NCBI GenBank assembly: GCA_002299865.1
Contig: DBNV01000063.1
Span: forward strand, 1-6,232
Source of the DNA: Desulfonatronaceae bacterium UBA663
GTDB taxonomy: Bacteria > Desulfobacterota > Desulfovibrionia > Desulfovibrionales > Desulfonatronaceae
Direction: 5' to 3'
DNA: 6,232 bases
Part shown: piece by piece, positions 1-6,193 of the stretch
Numbering within the stretch: position 1 is the first letter of the stretch
Layout: each line of letters starts with the position of its first letter
The notes under the pieces: model-generated
The model's database searches: none
Seen by the model: the letters and a program-made list of their open reading frames with translations, nothing else
Told to the model about the DNA's origin: nothing
Position numbers and translations under genes: made by a program

Positions 1-8
1 AAAAAAAC

Positions 9-1688
9 GTGAAACTTCAGTTAAGGATGATTTGCTTGTTTAAAAAACTTCCCCTTAGTTTTTTTAACACGGACAAAAGGCCGTACGGCCTTTTGTCCGT
101 GTTCATGTTTGCGATTGTCGCTCTTACGTTTTTGCCGGTGATTGTGGTTGCCTCATCGCTTCTTGAGCCTTCGTTTGAAGTATGGGCGCATCTTTGGGAT
201 ACCATTTTACCGGAAATGCTTTTGAACACGTTATCGCTTCTGGTTGGCGTTTCAGTCGGAACCTTCGTCATTGGCACGGGCTTGGCATGGCTCGTCACCG
301 CTTATGAATTTCCGGGCAAAAAAGCTTTTAAGTGGCTGTTAGTGCTGCCAATGGCTATTCCGGCCTATGTCATGGGCTTTTTATACATGTCGATGTTTGA
401 TTTTGCCGGTCCATTCCAGACATTTTTCCGCGATACTTTAGGGATGCAGGTCGCTTTCCCTCAGATTAGATCCGGATTTGGCGCCATAGTCGTGATGACT
501 TTGGTACTGTATCCTTATGTTTACCTGTTGGCGAAGGCGGGATTTGAACAACAGTCTGGTTCGGCTTTCGAAGCGGCGAAGGTTTTGGGAGCAAGCAAGC
601 TGAGAATTTTTTTCAAAGTTGCGCTGCCTTTGGCAAGGCCTTCAATAGCAGCCGGCGTCGCTCTTGCCGCGATGGAATCGCTGGCAGACTTTGCCACAGT
701 GAGATACTTCAATTTCCCAACTGTCGCCGACGGCATTTTGAGGGTTTGGCACGGACTCATGGATTTGGGAGCAGCTTCTGAAATGGCGGGCATGTTGGCA
801 TTTTTTTCACTTTTAGTACTTTTATCCGAGCATAAATTGCGAAGTCGAAAGACTTATCACCAGGCAAAAGGTAAAAATCAGGGTATTCCCACTGTTTTTC
901 TGTCAGGCCGGAAAGGCTTGATCGCCACGTTTATTTGCGGATCGGTGTTTTTCGCTGCGTTCGGTCTGCCGCTTTTACAGCTCATTTATTGGGCGGCTTT
1001 AGAGATTTCGGAAATAACGCCGCATGCTTTATCGGTTTATGGCCAACTGGGTTTAAGAAGCCTTTCATTAGCGGCGATAGCGGCTTTTTTTACGGTGTTT
1101 GTGGCACTTTTCACGGTAAGCGTGTCAAGACTTGGTACAGGCAAGTTCTCCCAATATCTTGCCCGGGCCTCGACGATAGGCTACTCTATTCCGGGTGCGG
1201 TGATCGGAGTCGGAATATTGATTCCCCTTTCCGCTCTTGATCATTATATCAACAACATAGCCGTGGGTCTGTGGGGAATTGATCTCGGCCTTGTTTTCAC
1301 AGGATCGCTTATAGGCTTAATTTACGCCTATGTGGTTAGGTTTATGGCAATCGCCTACGGAAGCGTTGACTCCAGTATGGAAAAAATACCGCCTAATACT
1401 GTTTTAGCGGCAAGAGTGCTCGGGGCTAACGCCTACAGAATTATTTTCAATATAAATCTCCCTCTCATTCTGCCGGGAATAATAGCGGGGAGCATACTTG
1501 TATTTGTAGATGTTATGAAAGAGCTTCCTATAACCTTAGTGCTTCGCCCTATGAGCTACGACACACTTTCAATCTGGGTGTGGCAGATGGCGGCAGAATC
1601 GCTTTGGACAGGTGCGGCACTGCCGGCATTGGCGATTGTGCTTGTAGGCATTGTGCCTGTATGGATGCTCATGAAAAAAAATGATTGA
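9..1688 (+). CDS. FbpB-type ABC importer permease, two fused domains
   Basis: Inner-membrane permease of a binding-protein-dependent ABC importer, with two permease domains fused in one 559-residue chain, as in FbpB/SfuB (ferric iron) and ThiP (thiamine). Each half carries a cytoplasmic EAA loop that docks on the ATPase: residues about 188-211 (EAAKVLGASKLRIFFKVALP) and 466-490 (LAARVLGANAYRIIFNINLP). Family-typical stretches are ESLADFATVRYFNF (about 223-236) and MKELPITLVLRP (about 503-514). Many hydrophobic segments are visible, the first at about 28-51. The length is normal for the fused family. The start is uncertain: GTG at 9 gives the longest frame, no in-frame stop is seen before it, and ATG at 27 and 105 are alternatives. 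A perfect palindrome covers codons 20-32. The ATPase gene follows after 21 bases. Iron(III) is the most likely substrate by resemblance, but the binding protein that would settle it lies outside the window. Confidence 0.9.
   Translation: MKLQLRMICLFKKLPLSFFNTDKRPYGLLSVFMFAIVALTFLPVIVVASSLLEPSFEVWAHLWDTILPEMLLNTLSLLVGVSVGTFVIGTGLAWLVTAYEFPGKKAFKWLLVLPMAIPAYVMGFLYMSMFDFAGPFQTFFRDTLGMQVAFPQIRSGFGAIVVMTLVLYPYVYLLAKAGFEQQSGSAFEAAKVLGASKLRIFFKVALPLARPSIAAGVALAAMESLADFATVRYFNFPTVADGILRVWHGLMDLGAASEMAGMLAFFSLLVLLSEHKLRSRKTYHQAKGKNQGIPTVFLSGRKGLIATFICGSVFFAAFGLPLLQLIYWAALEISEITPHALSVYGQLGLRSLSLAAIAAFFTVFVALFTVSVSRLGTGKFSQYLARASTIGYSIPGAVIGVGILIPLSALDHYINNIAVGLWGIDLGLVFTGSLIGLIYAYVVRFMAIAYGSVDSSMEKIPPNTVLAARVLGANAYRIIFNINLPLILPGIIAGSILVFVDVMKELPITLVLRPMSYDTLSIWVWQMAAESLWTGAALPALAIVLVGIVPVWMLMKKND
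66..103. repeat. Perfect 38-bp palindrome near the permease start
   Basis: The left arm AACACGGACAAAAGGCCGT is followed directly by its exact reverse complement, ending in GTCCGTGTT at 103. The arms are 19 bases each with no spacer, so RNA from either strand could form a very stable hairpin. The core is A4-GGCCGTACGGCC-T4, which resembles a compact bidirectional terminator. In the permease frame it encodes NTDKRPYGLLSV (residues 20-31), and the opposite strand encodes the same peptide. It could be an intergenic hairpin ahead of a later start (ATG 105), a regulatory hairpin in the leader, or a small palindromic repeat inserted in frame. The palindrome itself is certain; its role is inferred. 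Confidence 0.95.
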
Positions 1689-1695
1689 TTTGCTT

Positions 1696-1703
1696 GGAAG
1701 GAA
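1696..1703 (+). promoter_or_regulatory. Ribosome binding site of the ABC ATPase
   Basis: GGAAGGAA lies in the 21-base gap after the permease stop, 6 nt before the ATG at 1710. It fixes that start and shows that the ATPase has its own initiation signal within the shared transcript. Confidence 0.8.
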
Positions 1704-1709
1704 CTCTAT

Positions 1710-2777
1710 ATGAGTAAAGATAACGGATCAACCGATAAAGACTTTGTAGTTTTAAAAGGAATATGCAAGCGATATAGCGACGTAACCGCCGTGGACGATT
1801 TTAACTTAAGTGTTGGCAAGAGCGAGTTCTTTTCGCTTTTAGGCCCCTCAGGCTGCGGTAAAACAACCACGCTTAGGCTTATTGCCGGGCTTGACGGCTT
1901 AAGCAGTGGCAGCATAAGCATTAACGGACGGCTTGTATCCGATCCGACATTTTTTATCCGGCCCGAAAAACGCGCTGTTGGCATCGTATTTCAGGATTAT
2001 GCGCTTTTTCCGCACATGAATGTTTTTGAAAACGTGGCGTTCGGTCTTTATGGGCAAAGCAAAAATCAAATCACAAAAAGGGTCGCCGAGCTGCTTTCTT
2101 TAACAGGCTTAAGCGGCATGGACAAAAAATATCCTCACGAATTATCCGGCGGACAAAGGCAGAGGGTAGCGCTCGCGAGATCCTTGGCCCCCGCGCCTAA
2201 AGTCATGCTTTTAGACGAGCCTTTTTCAAATCTTGACGCGGAGTTAAGGGAGGCTTTGAGGAGCGAAACAAAGCAAATACTTAAAGAAAGCGATACCACA
2301 GTGATACTTGTGACCCACGATCAGGAGGAAGCCTTCTCGCTATCGGATCGGGTGGGAGTCTTAAACGCCGGCAAGCTCGAACAAGTGGGCACTCCCTACG
2401 AGGTCTATCATACCCCCTCCAGCCGTTTTGTGGCGGATTTTGTAGGCAAGGCCGACTTTTTGCCGGCTTATGCGGAAGAAGATTATATTGTTTCAAAGAT
2501 AGGAAGGTTTCTTCATAGTAAAAACTATTGTCTTAACAATATAAAAGTGGAGCTTATGGTAAGGCCGGATGATGTAACAATAGAAGCAGACCCCGACGGC
2601 GCAGCGCTAATTGAGGATATGCTCTTTCTAGGCTCAAATGTGCTATACAAATTAAAATTAGCAGATGATATTTTTATACATTCGATAGGGCTGTCGGCGT
2701 ATCCTCTGCTGAAAAAAACACGGGTTAAAGTATCAATCAATATGCCGCATACGGTGTTTTTCCCAGTTATAAATTAA
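1710..2777 (+). CDS. FbpC-type ABC importer ATP-binding protein
   Basis: Cytoplasmic ATPase that powers the adjacent permease. All motifs of an active nucleotide-binding domain are present in 355 residues: Walker A GPSGCGKTT (45-53, with Lys51), Q-loop Gln95 in FQDYALFPHMNVFENVAFGL, signature LSGGQRQRVALARSL (145-159), Walker B VMLLDEPFSNLD (165-176, with Glu170) and the switch histidine His203 in VTHDQEEA. The C-terminal part (about 281-355, from ELMVRPDDV) looks like the TOBE-type accessory domain of the FbpC/PotA/MalK group. The length is typical. It lies 21 bases after the permease, so the two form one transcription unit. The family includes ferric iron, thiamine, polyamine and phosphonate importers; the fused FbpB-like permease favours iron(III), but the ATPase alone does not show the substrate. 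The last 100 codons are visibly AT-richer than the catalytic core. Confidence 0.93.
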   Translation: MSKDNGSTDKDFVVLKGICKRYSDVTAVDDFNLSVGKSEFFSLLGPSGCGKTTTLRLIAGLDGLSSGSISINGRLVSDPTFFIRPEKRAVGIVFQDYALFPHMNVFENVAFGLYGQSKNQITKRVAELLSLTGLSGMDKKYPHELSGGQRQRVALARSLAPAPKVMLLDEPFSNLDAELREALRSETKQILKESDTTVILVTHDQEEAFSLSDRVGVLNAGKLEQVGTPYEVYHTPSSRFVADFVGKADFLPAYAEEDYIVSKIGRFLHSKNYCLNNIKVELMVRPDDVTIEADPDGAALIEDMLFLGSNVLYKLKLADDIFIHSIGLSAYPLLKKTRVKVSINMPHTVFFPVIN

Positions 2778-2778
2778 T

Positions 2779-3051
2779 TCAGAAAGCATTGGGGACGGAG
2801 CCTATTGCTCTATTTTCATCGCTTGTTGATGCTTGTTCTTCGTCACTGCCAATCTCTTGCAAACAGAAGAAATTGCTGCGAACGACAGCTCCCGCGAGGT
2901 TCATGGCCTTACGAGTTCTTTCAACATCAGATGAAAATTGAGCCGTCATGCCCCTTTCGTCTATATCTCCGCTTGCAAGCCAGATAGTTGCCGCTTTCAT
3001 GTCCTTGAAAAAAGCAGGAAACTCCATCCGCAGTGGTCTGGTCAGGCACAT
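2779..3051 (-). CDS. Hypothetical 90-residue frame with transposase-like N-terminus
   Basis: An unbroken minus-strand frame that ends two bases from the convergent ATPase gene. The first residues, MCLTRPLRMEFP, resemble the start of REP-associated Y1 (IS200-like) transposases, which typically begin M-x-RPLRIE(F/Y)PGA followed by YHVTSRG. Here the similarity stops after EFP. The expected YHV segment and the HxH metal-binding motif are absent, and I do not recognise the remainder (MKAATIWLASGDIDERGMTA onward). A weak AGG lies a few bases before the ATG. It may be a remnant of a deleted transposase gene, a transposase start joined to foreign sequence, or a chance frame. I give it no function. 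Product expression is doubtful. Confidence 0.3.
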   Translation of the reverse strand: MCLTRPLRMEFPAFFKDMKAATIWLASGDIDERGMTAQFSSDVERTRKAMNLAGAVVRSNFFCLQEIGSDEEQASTSDENRAIGSVPNAF

Positions 3052-3094
3052 GACTTACCTGATAGAAAATTAAAATACAAGACCTGACCCCATT
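2788..3094 (-). mobile_element. Possible internally deleted Y1-transposase element
   Basis: The gap between the two gene blocks is bounded by an imperfect inverted repeat: ATTGGGGACGG at 2788-2798 and CCTGACCCCATT at 3083-3094, whose complement reads AATGGGGTCAGG. From memory, GGGGTCAGGTCTTG followed by an AT-rich stretch often precedes REP-associated transposase genes, and GGGGACGG-type sequence often lies at the far end. Between them is only a 90-codon frame with a transposase-like beginning, far short of a full transposase. An extra GGTCAGG at 3040-3046 pairs with CCTGACC at 3083-3089 and could form a hairpin over the putative leader. No target duplication was identified. The element lies exactly where base composition changes. 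Confidence 0.35.
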
Positions 3095-3114
3095 CCCCTT
3101 TAACCTGTGAATTT

Positions 3115-4230
3115 TCAGGCATCCCGCCGGTTCATGCCCAGCAGGCAGAAGACCTCGTAAGGGATGGTCCCCCACCAGGCGGCCAATTCTTCAGGCCGAA
3201 TGCTCTGGTCTCCCTCGCCGCCCAGGAGAAAAGCAGGGTCTCCGGGCACAACGCCGGGGATGTCCGTCACGTCCACGGCGGTCAGTTGCATGCAAATCCG
3301 CCCGAGGACCGACGCCCGCTTCCCGCGCACCAGCATGCACCCTTTGTTGGACAGGCTACGGGAATAATTATCCGCGTACCCCGCCGCGACAATGGCCACG
3401 GTCTTGTCCTGGTCTGCGACGTAGGTCCGGCCGTAGGAGATGGATACCCCCTTTCGCAGCGGATGCACGGCCACCACCGGGGCCTGGACCTTCATGGCCG
3501 GTTTCAGGCCCAAACCCAGATGCTCCAGCCGCGTGCCGTGAAAAGGATTGGCGCCGTACAGGGCAATGCCCGGTCGCTGCCTGTCCCAGGCCAAGTCGGG
3601 AAAGGCCAGCAGACCGGCGGAATTGGCCAGACTGGACAGTGGGGAATGCCCCGCCCGCTTGAACGCGGCATGCACTTCCTGGAAGCGCCCGGACTGCTCC
3701 TGGACAAAAGCGGCCTGGTTCGGATCATCAGCCGTAGCCAGGTGACTGATCAGCCACTGGAGCGTGAGTCGGTCGCATTGACGCAAGGCTTCCAGGACCT
3801 TTGGGCTCTCTTCCGGGGCAAATCCCAGACGGGCCATACCTGTGTCGAACTTCAAGGCCACGGGCAGGCGGACATCCTTGAAAGCCGCCTGCTCCTGGAG
3901 CTTAGCCAATTGGTCCATGCGTGAAACCAGGGGCAGGATGCCCTGCTCTGCCACGGTCTGAAAGTCTTCGCTAAGTTGCGGCCCTAAAAGCGCCAGCACC
4001 GTGCCGCTCACGGACGGACAAAGCCTCGCGGCCTCCTCCACCGTGCCCACGGCGAAGAAATCCGCTCCGCAGGACTCCAATGCCCGGGCCACGGCAACCA
4101 GGCCGTGTCCGTAAGCATCGGCCTTGATCACCGGGATCAGTCGCGTGCCCTTGGAACGCAACAGGCGGTAATTGTCCGCAATGGCCCGCAACTCAATGCC
4201 GACACGCAGCAAATTGTAATCAATGGCCAT
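3115..4230 (-). CDS. alr: Alanine racemase
   Basis: PLP-dependent racemase that converts L-alanine to D-alanine in the cytoplasm for peptidoglycan precursors. The 371 residues are of normal family length. The N-terminal barrel has the PLP lysine Lys36 in PVIKADAYGHG. Lys127 and Arg134 sit in LKFDTGMARLGF, and Arg219 and Tyr225 in RQRPGIALYG. The second catalytic base, Tyr266, is in ISYGRTY and is followed by the family segments GYADNYSR and GRICMQ. The chain ends with the usual IPYEVFCLLG. All the residues I can align with the Geobacillus enzyme are conserved, except that the Asp after CM is Gln. The ATG at 4230 is supported by AGGGA just upstream and lies 3 bases after the rmlB-rmlD stop, so translation is probably coupled to it. 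Whether this is the cell's housekeeping enzyme or an accessory copy cannot be seen. Confidence 0.96.
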   Translation of the reverse strand: MAIDYNLLRVGIELRAIADNYRLLRSKGTRLIPVIKADAYGHGLVAVARALESCGADFFAVGTVEEAARLCPSVSGTVLALLGPQLSEDFQTVAEQGILPLVSRMDQLAKLQEQAAFKDVRLPVALKFDTGMARLGFAPEESPKVLEALRQCDRLTLQWLISHLATADDPNQAAFVQEQSGRFQEVHAAFKRAGHSPLSSLANSAGLLAFPDLAWDRQRPGIALYGANPFHGTRLEHLGLGLKPAMKVQAPVVAVHPLRKGVSISYGRTYVADQDKTVAIVAAGYADNYSRSLSNKGCMLVRGKRASVLGRICMQLTAVDVTDIPGVVPGDPAFLLGGEGDQSIRPEELAAWWGTIPYEVFCLLGMNRRDA

Positions 4231-4233
4231 TGT

Positions 4234-5118
4234 TCATCCCTGAAAATCCCGCCTGGGTATTAAGCCTGACACGTATTCCCGCAGGGCTTGCAACCAGGCC
4301 CTGGGCTTGGTCCCCGTGAGCTTTGAAAAGCTCGTGGCATCCAGCACGGAATAGGCTGGACGGACGGCCTTCCGGGGGTATTCCGAGGACGGGATGGGGT
4401 TCACCGCGCAACGCAATCCCATGGTCTGGACAGCCTCTCCGGCCAGTTCGCACCAGCTGGCGCTGCCGCTGTTCACCAAATGGAAAACCCCTTGCCCTCC
4501 GGCCGCGACAAGTTCGAGACTATGCGCGGCCAAGTCAGGCGTATACGTGGGCGAGCCCACCTGGTCGTGGACCACGTTCAGGGATTCACGCCCTTTGGCC
4601 AGTTCCAGAATTTTGGCCACGAAATTGGTCCGGCCCGGACCGAACAGCCAGGCCGTCCGGATGATGCAAAGCCCTTTGGGATCCAGATTTAGAAGCGCCC
4701 TCTCCCCGGCCAGCTTGCTTTTACCATAGACGCACAGCGGCCCCGTGGGATCATCCGGCAGGTAGGGCGAATATTTTTGACCGTCAAAGACAAAATCCGT
4801 GCTGTAATGCACCAGCCGGACGCCACTTTTCCCAGCCAGACGGCCCAACAGGATCGGCAGCCTTTCGTTCAGCCGGAACGCCTCCTCAGGCTCGTCCTCG
4901 GCCTTGTCCACCTGGGTGTAGGCCACGGCGTTGAACAGCACCTCCGGGGCATGCCGATCAATCAGCGCCGCCATTTGCTCGGCGTCGAGGAAATCCAGAT
5001 CGTCGCGGCCCACGGAAACGACCCGCCATCCGGCTCCTGCCAGACAATTGCTCAGGGCTTGGCCCAACAGGCCGGTCTTGCCGCCCAGCACAACGGCGCA
5101 TTTTTTCCTGGAACTCAC
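4234..5118 (-). other. rfbD: Possible internal start giving free RmlD
   Basis: Codon 344 of the fusion is GTG (5116-5118), preceded by GGAGGA with 7 nt between GGAGG and the GTG. Initiation here would give a 294-residue protein starting VSSRKKCAVVLGGKTGLLGQ, the normal size and start of a stand-alone dTDP-4-dehydrorhamnose reductase. Shown by sequence: the site, spacing and domain boundary. Inferred: that ribosomes use it. Confidence 0.5.
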
Positions 5119-6147
5119 TTGCCGTCCTCCGTACCAGACAGCCATGAATTCCCGGTAACTGCCGTCCCGCACGCGGTCTAGCCACTCTTTGTTCTCCGCG
5201 TACCAGGCGATGGTTTCCTCCAGTCCCTGCTCGAACGTATATTCCGGCGCGAAGCCCAGTTCCCGGGCGGCCAGGGAGTAATCCATGGCGTAGCGCCAGT
5301 CATGGCCAGGGCGGTCCTGGACAAAACAAATCAGGTCGTGGGGCTTGCCCAAGAAATTAAGCAAGGCCTTGACTACTTCAATATTCGTGCGCTCGGCGTT
5401 GCCCCCGAAATTATAGACCGCGCCGGGTCGGCCCCGTTCCATGGCCAGTTCCACGCCCCGGCAATGATCCAGGACATGAATCCAGTCGCGGATGTTGGCC
5501 CCGTCGCCGTAAATGGGCAACGGCTCGTCCTCCCAGGCCAGGGTGAGCATCAGCGGGATCAACTTTTCCGGAAACTGGAACGGGCCGTAGTTATTGGAGC
5601 AACGGGTGATCACCGTGGGCAGGCCGTAAGTTTTATGGTAGGCCCGCACCAGCAGATCCGCCGAGGCCTTGGAAGCTGCATAGGGGCTGTTGGGGGCCAG
5701 GGGAGTGCTCTCGCTAAATAAGCCGGTGGGCCCCAGGGTGCCGTAAACCTCGTCCGTGGAAACCTGCACAAAGAGTTCAACACCCGCCCGCCTGGAGGCT
5801 TCCAGCAGGTTCTGCGTTCCCTGGACGTTAGTGGTGATGAAGGGGGCGGGATCGTGGATGGATCGGTCCACGTGCGATTCAGCGGCAAAATTGAGAACGG
5901 CCTGGATGCCGTGCTCCGCCAGGATCTTCGGAACCAGGATCGGGTCGGCGATGTCTCCGTGCACGAAAACATATCCGTTGTCCCGTCCTTCCAGGCCGGC
6001 CAGATTCATCCGATTGCCCGCGTAAGTCAGTTTGTCCAGGTTGACGATGGTCGTCTCCGGACGGCGCCCCCGCAGGGCAAGGATGAAATTGGAACCGATG
6101 AAGCCGCATCCGCCGGTCACTAGGATGCGGGAAAAACGGCGCTGCAT
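4234..6147 (-). CDS. dTDP-glucose 4,6-dehydratase / dTDP-4-dehydrorhamnose reductase fusion
   Basis: A 637-residue bifunctional protein covering the second and fourth steps of dTDP-L-rhamnose synthesis, a sugar donor for O-antigen or other envelope glycans. Residues 1-341 are RmlB: NAD-binding TGGCGFIGSN (11-20), AAESHVDRSI (88-97), catalytic STDEVYG (130-136; Asp132, Glu133), YAASK (Tyr156, Lys160), and the usual C-terminal YREFMAVWYGGR. Residues 344-637 are RmlD: GGKTGLLGQAL (355-365), STDFVFDG (449-456), catalytic YGKSK (Tyr474, Lys478), RTAWLFGPG (497-505), DQVGSPTYTPDLA (528-540) and AVRPAYSVLD. Both halves are full length with intact catalytic residues. AGGAGA precedes the ATG by 5 nt. 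No RmlA or RmlC gene is in the window; they would be expected elsewhere, perhaps upstream. RmlB and RmlD are usually separate proteins, and the joint still looks like a gene boundary (5116-5130). Confidence 0.93.
   Translation of the reverse strand: MQRRFSRILVTGGCGFIGSNFILALRGRRPETTIVNLDKLTYAGNRMNLAGLEGRDNGYVFVHGDIADPILVPKILAEHGIQAVLNFAAESHVDRSIHDPAPFITTNVQGTQNLLEASRRAGVELFVQVSTDEVYGTLGPTGLFSESTPLAPNSPYAASKASADLLVRAYHKTYGLPTVITRCSNNYGPFQFPEKLIPLMLTLAWEDEPLPIYGDGANIRDWIHVLDHCRGVELAMERGRPGAVYNFGGNAERTNIEVVKALLNFLGKPHDLICFVQDRPGHDWRYAMDYSLAARELGFAPEYTFEQGLEETIAWYAENKEWLDRVRDGSYREFMAVWYGGRQVSSRKKCAVVLGGKTGLLGQALSNCLAGAGWRVVSVGRDDLDFLDAEQMAALIDRHAPEVLFNAVAYTQVDKAEDEPEEAFRLNERLPILLGRLAGKSGVRLVHYSTDFVFDGQKYSPYLPDDPTGPLCVYGKSKLAGERALLNLDPKGLCIIRTAWLFGPGRTNFVAKILELAKGRESLNVVHDQVGSPTYTPDLAAHSLELVAAGGQGVFHLVNSGSASWCELAGEAVQTMGLRCAVNPIPSSEYPRKAVRPAYSVLDATSFSKLTGTKPRAWLQALREYVSGLIPRRDFQG
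4237..4241 (-). promoter_or_regulatory. Ribosome binding site of alr within the upstream gene
   Basis: AGGGA on the minus strand overlaps the last codons of the rmlB-rmlD fusion, 6 nt before the alr ATG. It supports the ATG at 4230 and points to co-translation of the two genes. Confidence 0.65.
5125..5130 (-). promoter_or_regulatory. Internal Shine-Dalgarno at the RmlB/RmlD boundary
   Basis: GGAGGA on the minus strand encodes the Gly-Gly of the RmlB C-terminal YGGR and is ideally placed for the GTG at 5118. Gly-Gly codons alone often create GGAGG by chance, but the coincidence with a domain boundary and a start-type codon argues for a relic or working initiation site. Confidence 0.55.
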
Positions 6148-6152
6148 GAGGT

Positions 6153-6158
6153 TCTCCT
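6153..6158 (-). promoter_or_regulatory. Ribosome binding site of the rmlB-rmlD fusion
   Basis: AGGAGA on the minus strand, 5 nt before the ATG at 6147, supports that start over the internal ATGs of the same frame. Confidence 0.8.
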
Positions 6159-6193
6159 AAAAATAAGGCGGTGTCCACGAAAAGCGGCCACCG
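6159..6193 (-). terminator. Weak hairpin with T-tract upstream of rmlB
   Basis: On the minus strand CGGTGGCCGC (6184-6193) can pair with the sequence at 6169-6178 around a 5-base loop, with one mismatch and one G-U pair. CC and then TTATTTTT (6159-6166) follow. This could be an intrinsic terminator of a gene beyond the window end, or an attenuator in the leader. The T-tract is interrupted and runs into the ribosome binding site, so the call is weak. Confidence 0.3.

Noticed and set aside
17..298. Minus-strand 93-codon frame opposite the permease start
   Set aside because: It exists largely because the palindrome makes both strands read alike; it has no family resemblance and lies antisense to a well-supported gene.
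2527..2540. Small hairpin ATTGT-CTTA-ACAAT
   Set aside because: Five weak base pairs inside the ATPase coding region; expected by chance in AT-rich sequence.
3104..3119. CCTG...CAGG hairpin just after the alr stop as a terminator
   Set aside because: Only four outer pairs match before mismatches and no T-tract follows on the minus strand.
3286..3924. 212-codon plus-strand frame opposite alr
   Set aside because: Long antisense frames are expected in GC-rich coding DNA; the product is rich in Gly, Arg and Gln and shows no recognisable domain, whereas Alr is complete on the other strand.
4777..5181. 134-codon plus-strand frame across the fusion joint
   Set aside because: Antisense shadow of the RmlB-RmlD gene with no initiation signal or motif.
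5302..5721. 139-codon plus-strand frame opposite RmlB
   Set aside because: Antisense shadow over the conserved dehydratase domain.
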